Below are positions 6,163-10,972 of a stretch of 10,972 nt of DNA, in pieces. The stretch's first letter is position 1. Each line of letters opens with the position of its first letter. This DNA is from Candidatus Bathyarchaeota archaeon (GTDB lineage Archaea; Thermoproteota; Bathyarchaeia; Bathyarchaeales; WUQV01). A program made the translations under genes and the position numbers. The notes below the pieces were generated by a model, which saw only the letters and a program-made list of their open reading frames with translations, had not been told where the DNA came from and made no database searches. The stretch is taken from contig WUQV01000277.1 of the NCBI GenBank assembly GCA_009889585.1, forward strand, positions 1 to 10,972. Reading direction: 5' to 3'.

Positions 6163-6171
6163 CTTTTTATA
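6163..6171 (+). promoter_or_regulatory. TATA box for the HEPN gene
   Basis: CTTTTTATA, followed by a run of A, lies about 37 bases before the ATG at 6204 and predicts a start near 6193 with a leader of about 10 bases. No ribosome binding site is visible. Confidence 0.45.
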
Positions 6172-6203
6172 AAAAAGAATTTAATGAACCTAATGGGCTT
6201 CGG

Positions 6204-6569
6204 ATGAATAGGCTGGAGCTTGCGAAAAGGTTCTTAGTGGAAGCTCGCGAGGCCCTCGAGGGCTTCAAGAGGACTGGCGACGAAGCCAAGAAGAGGCAAG
6301 CGTGTGAAAAAGGATGGGGGGCTGTGGCTCAAGCGTTGATGCACGCCGCAGGGCGCGAGTTTTATGCGCACCGCGAGTTCGGGAACATGGCTAATGAGCT
6401 TTTCAGGAAGACAGGGGATAAGCGATTCATCATATGGGAATCGGTAGGAGAGGCTCTCCATGGCGGAGGCTTTTATCATGGGGCTTTTGATGTCGATGGG
6501 ATCAGCCTCATGCTCGACGAGCTAGAGGAATTCTTAAAAGCCGTGGAGTTGATTTCAACTAGAACGTGA
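6204..6569 (+). CDS. PaREP1-like HEPN-domain protein
   Basis: The 121-residue all-helical protein fits the PaREP1-type HEPN families found in many copies in hyperthermophilic archaea. Visible marks: an N-terminal helix A-K-R-F-L-V-E-A-R-E-A-L, the A-C-E-K-G-W-G-A-V-A-Q-A-L segment (33-45) typical of the group, and the C-terminal G-G-F-Y-H-G-A-F-D helix-loop followed by an L-D-E-L-E-E-F-L helix. Residues 51-56 read R-E-F-Y-A-H, which satisfies the Rx4H pattern of HEPN ribonucleases, but whether this aligns with the catalytic site is not certain by eye. HEPN proteins often act as toxins or host-defence nucleases. No nucleotidyltransferase or antitoxin gene sits beside it here. It converges on hutU with 7 bases between stops. 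Confidence 0.78.
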   Translation: MNRLELAKRFLVEAREALEGFKRTGDEAKKRQACEKGWGAVAQALMHAAGREFYAHREFGNMANELFRKTGDKRFIIWESVGEALHGGGFYHGAFDVDGISLMLDELEEFLKAVELISTRT

Positions 6570-6576
6570 GGATGCT

Positions 6577-8262
6577 TCACTTAAGCATCGGCATCTTTAT
6601 GCCCTTCTCCTTAGCTATCCTCCTCGCCTTATCGTAGCCAGCGTCAGCGTGCCTTACGATCGCCAAGCCCGGGTCGGTCGTTAAGACCCTCGTTATGCGT
6701 TCCTCCGCCTCCTTCGTCCCATCTGCGACCAAGCACATTCCGGCATGAATGCTATAGCCTATGCCGACCCCTCCTCCGTGATGAACGGAAACCCACGTAG
6801 CGCCTGCGACGGCGTTTAAAAGGGCGTTTAAAATCGGCCAATCGGCTATGGCATCGCTTCCGTCGATCATCCCTTCCGTCTCGCGATTCGGAGAGGCGAC
6901 GCTGCCGCCGTCCAAGTGATCCCTGCCTATCCAAATCGGGCCGGAGAGCTCGCCATCCCTTACCATGTCGTTTATCATCTTGCCGAATCGAGCCCTTTCC
7001 CCGTACCCTAGCCAACAGACGCGAGCGGGCAGTCCTTGGAACTTAACGCTCCCTTTAGCCTTCGTTATCCAACGGCAGAGCTCCTTATTGTAAGAAAACT
7101 CCTCTAGTATCACGTCGTCGAGCTTGTATACGTCCTCCGGATCTCCGATTAATGAGGTCCATCTAAACGGACCGCGCCCTTCGCAAAACATCGGCCTGAT
7201 GTAGCGTTGTACGAACCCTGGGAACGCGAACGCCTCCTTAAGGCCAACGTCTTGAGCCTGTTGACGGATGTTGTTCCCGTATTCAAAGACCACGGCGCCC
7301 CTCCTCATCATCTCGACCATAGCCTTCACGTGAACTCGAACGCTTTCCTTCGCTCGCCTTACGTATTCAACGGGGTTATCCTCCCTTAGCTCATCCGCTT
7401 CCTCCTTCGAAAGGCCAGCTGGATAATAACCCCTTAACAAGTCGTGAGCGGCCGTTTGATCGGTAACGACGTCGGGTACGATGCCCCTTTTGACGAGCTC
7501 CGGGTGGACTTCAGCTGCGTTGCCGAGGAGGCCTATGCTACGAGGAACCCCTTCCTCCTTAGCCTCGAGGGCCACGTCTATAGCTTCGTTTAAATCGTCA
7601 GTCCAAGCCTCTAAGTAGCTGTGTTTCAACCTCCTCTCTATGGCCCTTTTATCTATTTCGACGATTAAGGCGACCCCTTCGTTCATCGTCACGGCCAACG
7701 GTTGAGCCCCTCCCATCTCCCCAAGGCCTGCCGTCAAGACGAGCCTTCCTCGTAAAGTGCCGTCGAAGTGCTCCTTAGCCACGGCCGCTAACGTCTCGTA
7801 CGTCCCTTGCAATATCCCTTGGGTGCCGATGTAAGACCAAGATCCAGCGGTCATTTGGCCGAACATTATCAAGCCCTTTTGCTCTAGCTCGAGGAAGTAA
7901 TCCCACGTAGCCCACTTAGGGACGAGCATGGAGTTAACGACGAGGGCCCTCGGAGCCCACTTACTCGTTTTAAATACGGCGACGGGCTTTCCGCTTTGTA
8001 TTAACATCGTCTCGTTCGGCTCGAGCTTTAGAAGCGTCTCAACGATTTTCTCGAAGCACTCCCAATCCCTAGCGGCCTTTCCAGTCCCTCCGTAGACGAT
8101 GAGGCGCTCCGGATCCTTAGCGACTTCAGGGTCGACGACGTTGTACAACATGCGTAAAATGCCTTCTATTTGCCAATCCTTACAGTGAAGCTCGTGCCCA
8201 GTTATGCACTTAACGGCCTTTTTCTCTACTACTAAGGGCCGTTTGCGCCTCGCTTTCGCCAT
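6577..8262 (-). CDS. hutU: Urocanate hydratase
   Basis: The enzyme converts urocanate to imidazolone propionate, the second step of histidine breakdown, using tightly bound NAD+ as an electrophile. The 561-residue length is normal. Signatures seen: Y-G-G-T-G-K-A-A-R (57-65), G-Q-M-T-A-G-S-W-S-Y-I-G-T-Q-G (135-149), the NAD-binding turn T-A-G-L-G-E-M-G-G-A-Q-P (177-188), Q-G-L-P-A-R-V-C-W-L-G (409-419) with C416 at the position of the known active-site cysteine, then I-G-R-D-H-L-D-G-G-S-V-A-S-P (445-458), H-H-G-G-G-V-G (494-500) and R-H-A-D-A-G-Y-D (537-544). The NAD turn has E where G is more common. Start ATG 8262 follows a strong GGAGGAG. No hutH, hutI or hutG is in the window, so the rest of the pathway must lie elsewhere or be missing. 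Confidence 0.97.
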   Translation of the reverse strand: MAKARRKRPLVVEKKAVKCITGHELHCKDWQIEGILRMLYNVVDPEVAKDPERLIVYGGTGKAARDWECFEKIVETLLKLEPNETMLIQSGKPVAVFKTSKWAPRALVVNSMLVPKWATWDYFLELEQKGLIMFGQMTAGSWSYIGTQGILQGTYETLAAVAKEHFDGTLRGRLVLTAGLGEMGGAQPLAVTMNEGVALIVEIDKRAIERRLKHSYLEAWTDDLNEAIDVALEAKEEGVPRSIGLLGNAAEVHPELVKRGIVPDVVTDQTAAHDLLRGYYPAGLSKEEADELREDNPVEYVRRAKESVRVHVKAMVEMMRRGAVVFEYGNNIRQQAQDVGLKEAFAFPGFVQRYIRPMFCEGRGPFRWTSLIGDPEDVYKLDDVILEEFSYNKELCRWITKAKGSVKFQGLPARVCWLGYGERARFGKMINDMVRDGELSGPIWIGRDHLDGGSVASPNRETEGMIDGSDAIADWPILNALLNAVAGATWVSVHHGGGVGIGYSIHAGMCLVADGTKEAEERITRVLTTDPGLAIVRHADAGYDKARRIAKEKGIKMPMLK

Positions 8263-8358
8263 ACGAGCTCCTCCGCTTTAAAGCGAAACGTAGGGCGTAA
8301 TAAATGCCGGTTAGTCAAGTAAATAAGCCGGCAGGTCAGTTAGCTCACGTTTAAGCGG

Positions 8359-8787
8359 TTAATATATGAGCTTAGCCCTAAGGATCATCTCGATTATGGC
8401 GTAGCTCATGATCAAGAGCACGAGGCCGGCCATCAACATTATGTACGCTTGTCGAGGCCTATGAGCGTACCTCGTTGATCGATACAGCAGTAACAGCCCC
8501 GACGTTCCCATGACGTACAAGGCCATCACTGCTAAGCTCTCGCCGAGGAGTTGGTCGTTTATCGCGCCTGGGTGATAAAGGATAGGCCTTCCGTACTCTC
8601 CGACGAAGTAAGCGACGAGGGGCTTCTCCAACAGGTTGTAAAGGGTTCCTCCGAGGAGGAGTATCGAAGCGATTATTAAGGCGGAGCTGATAAACCAATC
8701 AGGAGGCCTATGAGCCTTAGCCTTTGAATAAGCCCTCATGGCTTTGTTTATGAGCGACGAAAGCCTCCCCCTCGGCTCTTGCGACAA
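8359..8787 (-). CDS. Ost3/Ost6-like three-helix membrane protein
   Basis: The 142-residue protein has a basic N-terminal lead (1-30) and three membrane helices at about 32-52, 83-102 and 114-134. By eye the arrangement matches the last three helices of eukaryotic oligosaccharyltransferase subunits Ost3/Ost6 (MAGT1/TUSC3): G-G-x-L-Y-N-x-x-x-x-P ending helix one, a loop with G-x8-Y-x6-D/Q-x-x-x-E-S, then the small-residue helix A-x5-M-G-x2-G-L-L-L, a basic loop, and a final helix ending S-x6-I-L-R-A-K-x-x-Y. The thioredoxin domain of Ost3/6 is absent. If homologous, it would sit beside an archaeal AglB/Stt3 glycosyltransferase, which is not in the window. The start is TTG 8787, preceded by GAGGG; TTTTAAAA just upstream may be its TATA box. 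Confidence 0.62.
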   Translation of the reverse strand: MSQEPRGRLSSLINKAMRAYSKAKAHRPPDWFISSALIIASILLLGGTLYNLLEKPLVAYFVGEYGRPILYHPGAINDQLLGESLAVMALYVMGTSGLLLLYRSTRYAHRPRQAYIMLMAGLVLLIMSYAIIEMILRAKLIY

Positions 8788-8938
8788 CGAAATCCCTCAT
8801 TTTTAAAATCAAAGGGCGTTAAATTTCTTTCGTACGATGGCATTAACGCGGCCTTTTACGGGCTTCTCGTCCTTTAACGAGCGATTTTAGGAGTGATCAT
8901 ATCCTATAACGTTGTTAATGAAGACATAAATATCCTGC

Positions 8939-8947
8939 GATATATTA
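8939..8947 (+). promoter_or_regulatory. TATA box for the zinc-ribbon gene
   Basis: GATATATTA lies about 24-27 bases before the paired ATG codons at 8967 and 8970, so the transcript would be leaderless or nearly so. A second candidate (CATAAATA) lies about 15 bases further upstream. Confidence 0.45.
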
Positions 8948-8966
8948 CACAAATAAGACGGGTGAG

Positions 8967-9146
8967 ATGATGCCCCAGCGCGTCGTATGCCAAAGCTGCG
9001 GAGAAGTGCTTTACGAAGGAAACGAGCTAAGGCGTCCGATCGAAATAGTCCAACGTTATAACGGCCGTTGTCCTCGTTGCGATCGAAGCCTATCGATGGT
9101 GCCGACTAACGTTGAAGTAAGGCCCACTAGCCCTATCTACCGCTAG
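8967..9146 (+). CDS. 59-residue zinc-ribbon protein
   Basis: A short open frame encodes 59 residues with two CxxC knuckles: C8-x2-C11-G and C35-P-x-C38, 23 residues apart, forming one zinc ribbon. Between them is E-V-L-Y-E-G-N-E-L, a short segment that recurs, as far as I recall, in tiny conserved zinc-ribbon proteins of Thermoproteota with unknown function. The C-terminal tail (about 20 residues) lacks further motifs. The start is one of two tandem ATGs at 8967 and 8970; GGTGAG directly precedes them and a TATA box lies at leaderless distance. The spacing of the cysteines and the codon choice typical of this genome make it a real gene despite its size. A nucleic-acid or ribosome-related role would be a guess. 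Confidence 0.8.
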   Translation: MMPQRVVCQSCGEVLYEGNELRRPIEIVQRYNGRCPRCDRSLSMVPTNVEVRPTSPIYR

Positions 9147-9161
9147 AGGCAGCCAGTTCGG

Positions 9162-9546
9162 CTTGAAAGAACCCATCTTTATTATTTCCATAAATCGCGC
9201 GAGAGATGACGACTTTCGCCGACTTCGACACGCCCATTCGGTATGATGGCTTTCTCAAGGCACTTAGCGGCGAGGAACGCCGTCGGCCTTTTCGACGTAA
9301 CCCACGTGGGCAGAGCGCTCATATTCGGCCTTGACGCCGAGCGATCCTTGAAACCACTCGACGACGAACGACGTCTCCACGTTAAGGCTGAGGAAGCGCA
9401 GCCCTCCCCTCTATGCAACAAGAGAGGGAGCTAAAGCTGTACGTGGGACACGGCAGCTATGGGGCCTCGGCTATTCCTACACCGAGATCTCTAGGCGGCC
9501 TTCGGCCCTGCTCTCACGCTTCTACTTCGCCAAGGAGCCGGCCTGA
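9162..9546 (+). pseudogene. gcvT: Broken glycine-cleavage T-protein gene
   Basis: Pieces of an aminomethyltransferase (GcvT) appear in order but in different frames. Piece one (9162-9197) reads E-R-T-H-L-Y-Y-F-H-K, matching the usual start R-T-P-L-Y-x-x-H. Piece two, from ATG 9206 (to about 9250), reads FADFDTPIRYDG, matching the F-x-G-F/W-x-M-P-I-x-Y stretch. Piece three (9243-9434) reads LAARNAVGLFDVTHVGR, then G-L-D-A-E-R and P-L-C-N-K-R-G, the best-known GcvT N-terminal signature. Piece four (9427-9546) reads AKAVRGTRQLWGLGYSYTEI, matching the A-x-R-D-T-L-R-L-E-x-G-x3-Y-x-x-E-I segment that lies far downstream in intact proteins. So there are about three frame changes and a large internal deletion, and no C-terminal domain. 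No other glycine-cleavage gene is visible. Confidence 0.75.
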
Positions 9547-9769
9547 GCGACGGGCTCTCTGGGCCAGTTCCGCCGCCTGATGAACCTATCATGATCGCGT
9601 CAAGCCTCTCGCGCAGCAGCATCTCGGCGCTCCTGTGGTACGAGCTCGCGCCGAGCTTGCGGGCGACCTCTGAGGCCCCCTTCGTCCAAGTCGCAGATCG
9701 GACAAGCTCAGCCAAGCCCTCGGCGGATAGGATAGCTCGCGGAGCGCCCTGACGTGGTTTCACCCCCAC
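9491..9769 (-). CDS. Doubtful GC-rich hypothetical reading frame
   Basis: A frame from GTG 9769 encodes 92 residues. The first 60 (for example SEVARKLGASSYHRSAEML) have strongly G/C-ending codons and plausible helices. The last part lies antisense to the gcvT relic and is Pro/Ser/Arg-rich, so it is probably not genuine. I do not recognise the protein. In the same frame, an ATG at 9862 sits about 30 bases after a TATA-like box (CTTTTATA, about 9888-9895, minus strand). It would be joined to this frame but for a single TAG codon after 13 codons. This may therefore be a decayed longer gene. Confidence 0.22.
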   Translation of the reverse strand: MGVKPRQGAPRAILSAEGLAELVRSATWTKGASEVARKLGASSYHRSAEMLLRERLDAIMIGSSGGGTGPESPSLRPAPWRSRSVRAGPKAA

Positions 9770-9917
9770 GGGCCGGTTCCCATGACGACAACGTTCAGCA
9801 ACGGCCGCGAAACGTAGACGCTAACAAGTAATAGAGGTGCGCTCGGAACGGGGCTCCGGCATCGTCAGCGCCACTAGACGCTCAGGTTATAAAAGCGGTG
9901 GAGCGAAGCCGGCTGGC

Positions 9918-10397
9918 TCATCCGGCGGCTAACCTTTTTACGGCCTCGCTCGGGTCGAGTGTTTCCACGTACTTCGATAGCTCCCGCTTGCACTCTTGGC
10001 GCAACAGGTGCCTCTCATCTGTCGTGACGAACAGCTCGCAGCCCTCCTGATAACTCGTTGCTAAGTAGTGGAAGTCGGCCGACGGTATGCTAAACCTCGC
10101 CTTCAGGTCCCTGAACTCAAGCATTAGCTCTATTACCTTTTCCACGTAGGGCTCGTAGGGCATGACGCTCACGTTAAACTTATCCAGCAGCGACACGGTG
10201 GCCGTGTAGACCACCTCAACTGGCAGGCGCGTGGAGGCGAGGGCACCTGGTAGCTCCATCAGCAGAAGGGCCGAGCTCACGCCCTCATGGCCCCCTCTTA
10301 GTATCACCTCGCTGAGCTTCCGAGCGTCCTTGTGGTACTTCTCGCCAGCCCTCTTTATCGACGCGATCAATGTGCTGGCATCGAGCCCGACCCTCAA
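9918..10397 (-). CDS. PIN-domain ribonuclease toxin, VapC-like
   Basis: The 159-residue protein has the PIN-domain pattern of four acidic metal ligands: D6 in V-G-L-D-A-S-T-L-I, E48 in L-L-M-E-L, D108 in P-S-A-D-F-H-Y-L-A and D127 in F-V-T-T-D-E-R-H-L. VapC-type toxins with this site cut RNA, often tRNA, when freed from an antitoxin. The start is TTG 10395-10397, whose bases overlap the stop of the upstream gene (TTGA); an AAGGAG lies inside that gene's end. The overlap means translation of toxin after antitoxin on one transcript. Codons end mostly in G or C, unlike the genes before 9150, suggesting later acquisition. It could also be a housekeeping PIN nuclease, but the coupled regulator makes a toxin role likely. 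Confidence 0.85.
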   Translation of the reverse strand: MRVGLDASTLIASIKRAGEKYHKDARKLSEVILRGGHEGVSSALLLMELPGALASTRLPVEVVYTATVSLLDKFNVSVMPYEPYVEKVIELMLEFRDLKARFSIPSADFHYLATSYQEGCELFVTTDERHLLRQECKRELSKYVETLDPSEAVKRLAAG

Positions 10398-10714
10398 GCT
10401 CTCCGCTCCTTCTCGACCATCTCGGCGGCCGAGATGTCTGCGGGAAAGTACCCTTCAAGCTCCTCGGCCAGCTCCCCCAGATCCTTGACCTTGGCCCAAG
10501 GGGGCGCCTTGAACGCAAGCTTCCTTGGAGCCTTGAGGAAGTATACGTTGACCCTGCCCTTCCTGAACGCGACTACCCTGCCCTCGCTGGCCAATTTCAG
10601 GAGGCACGCTTGGGCCGTCGCCCAAGCCACCCTGAGCTTGGCGGCTGCCTCATCCGGCGTCACCGGCCCCTCCTCCAGCAGCCTTAGCACGCCCTCCTCC
10701 AGCTCCTTCATCAT
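10394..10714 (-). CDS. Winged-helix DNA-binding antitoxin partner of the PIN toxin
   Basis: The product has a helix-turn-helix region near its N terminus: L-E-E-G-P-V-T-P-D-E-A-A-A-K-L, then A-W-A-T-A-Q-A-C-L-L-K-L-A-S-E-G-R-V-V, followed by a wing (F-R-K-G-R-V-N-V-Y-F-L). The C-terminal 40 residues form an acidic helix ending D-I-S-A-A-E-M-V-E-K-E, which may bind the toxin. The frame can be read from 10738, but a TATA box (CTTATATC, 10742-10749) would put the transcript start near 10718. I therefore choose ATG 10714 (106 residues, near-leaderless); 10723 is also possible. It overlaps the PIN gene by four bases. It probably represses its own promoter, the usual habit of such antitoxins. A winged-helix antitoxin is less common than AbrB or ribbon-helix-helix types. 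Confidence 0.75.
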   Translation of the reverse strand: MMKELEEGVLRLLEEGPVTPDEAAAKLRVAWATAQACLLKLASEGRVVAFRKGRVNVYFLKAPRKLAFKAPPWAKVKDLGELAEELEGYFPADISAAEMVEKERRA

Positions 10715-10741
10715 ACCATTCATGATGAGATTCATCATTAG

Positions 10742-10749
10742 ATATAAGG
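10742..10749 (-). promoter_or_regulatory. TATA box for the antitoxin/toxin operon
   Basis: The minus strand reads CTTATATC, about 25-30 bases before the ATG codons at 10723 and 10714. The sequence between (ATGATGAATCTCATCATG) contains the near-palindrome ATGATG...CATCAT, a possible operator for self-repression. Confidence 0.4.
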
Positions 10750-10972
10750 TTTGTCAGAACACAGAGCGCCCGCTCGAATGCAAGGGCCTTTAAGACCCCC
10801 TGCCGTGTTTCGGTCAGAAAGCCCCTGCGGCTTTAAAACCCAAGAGCACGGAGTTTGAATCCAGCGTCACGGCCCACTTCTGGAAGACGCGGCCTTAAGC
10901 CGGTCAGATCGATCTAACCGCCGTGCAGCGGCGCGAATCACCGTTGGCCCAGCGCATTTTAGCCTTAGTGAG
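10750..10972. other. GC-rich stretch without an intact gene
   Basis: All six frames are interrupted or lack recognisable motifs. On the plus strand a frame with stops reads R-A-R-S-L-N-P-A-S and then S-G-R-R-G-L-K-P-V-R-S, a basic Pro/Ser-rich style seen in TnpB tails, but no right-end hairpin is visible before the window ends. I cannot assign it. Confidence 0.3.

Noticed and set aside
6752..7015. Arg-rich frame inside hutU
   Set aside because: It is an out-of-frame shadow of the certain urocanate hydratase gene, with a composition produced by the frame shift.
9491..9560. Pro/Ser/Arg-rich tail of the minus-strand frame as a second TnpB tail
   Set aside because: This stretch is antisense to a recognisable piece of the gcvT relic, which explains the sequence better.
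10830..10885. tRNA-like T-arm (minus strand GGATTCAAACTCC)
   Set aside because: The invariant G53-C61 pair is missing and no acceptor or anticodon arm can be built around it.
1..10972. CRISPR array or regular direct repeats
   Set aside because: No regularly spaced repeats of 20-40 bases were seen anywhere in the window.

Overview
The window reads as a chromosomal segment of an archaeon. The evidence is a urocanate hydratase and a UbiD-type decarboxylase of archaeal style, a small PAC4-like protein, an Ost3/6-like membrane protein, a SPOUT methyltransferase of the DUF431/SFM1 type, a PaREP1-like HEPN protein, PIN toxin genetics, TATA boxes about 24-28 bases ahead of start codons, and frequent TTG/GTG starts. 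A TACK-lineage (Thermoproteota-like), possibly thermophilic, archaeon fits best. This placement is inference; no rRNA or tRNA gene is visible to fix it.

Layout. 1-657: the right-hand part of a nucleotidyltransferase-HEPN fusion gene cut by the window edge. 681-911 and 1143-1640 (both minus): a small membrane/coiled-coil protein and an unrecognised helical protein, separated by a short stretch that may hold gene debris. 1749-2252: an FMN nitroreductase, followed directly by what looks like the decayed 3' end of an IS200/IS605-type tnpB gene with its right-end hairpin (2251-2440, minus). 2576-3175 (minus): a DUF431/SFM1-like methyltransferase, divergent from a plus-strand pair (3382-5154) of a PAC4-like protein and a UbiD-family decarboxylase 3 bases apart. 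5222-6080: a two-CBS-domain protein closely followed by a protein with an extreme acidic tail. 6204-6569: a PaREP1-like HEPN protein, convergent with hutU (6577-8262, minus). 8359-8787 (minus): a three-helix membrane protein resembling the last three helices of Ost3/Ost6. 8967-9146: a 59-residue zinc-ribbon protein.

From about 9160 the character changes. 9162-9546 is a badly broken glycine-cleavage T-protein gene (gcvT) with several frame changes and a large internal deletion. A doubtful GC-rich minus-strand reading frame and a PIN toxin/winged-helix antitoxin pair (9918-10714, minus) follow. The toxin region uses G/C-ending codons much more than the genes before 9150. The last 230 bases hold no intact gene. 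I read 9160-10972 as an accessory patch of decay and acquired DNA.

Expression logic visible in the sequence: genes that appear to start transcripts (methyltransferase, PAC4-like gene, zinc-ribbon gene, antitoxin) have a TATA box placed so that transcripts would be leaderless or nearly so. Genes inside operons or with a leader (ubiD-like, hutU, the acidic-tail gene, the PIN toxin) have purine-rich ribosome binding sites. I found no CRISPR array, tRNA or rRNA. The most unusual items are the PAC4-like gene coupled to ubiD, the Ost3/6-like membrane protein, the tnpB/omega-RNA-like relic, and the shattered gcvT.
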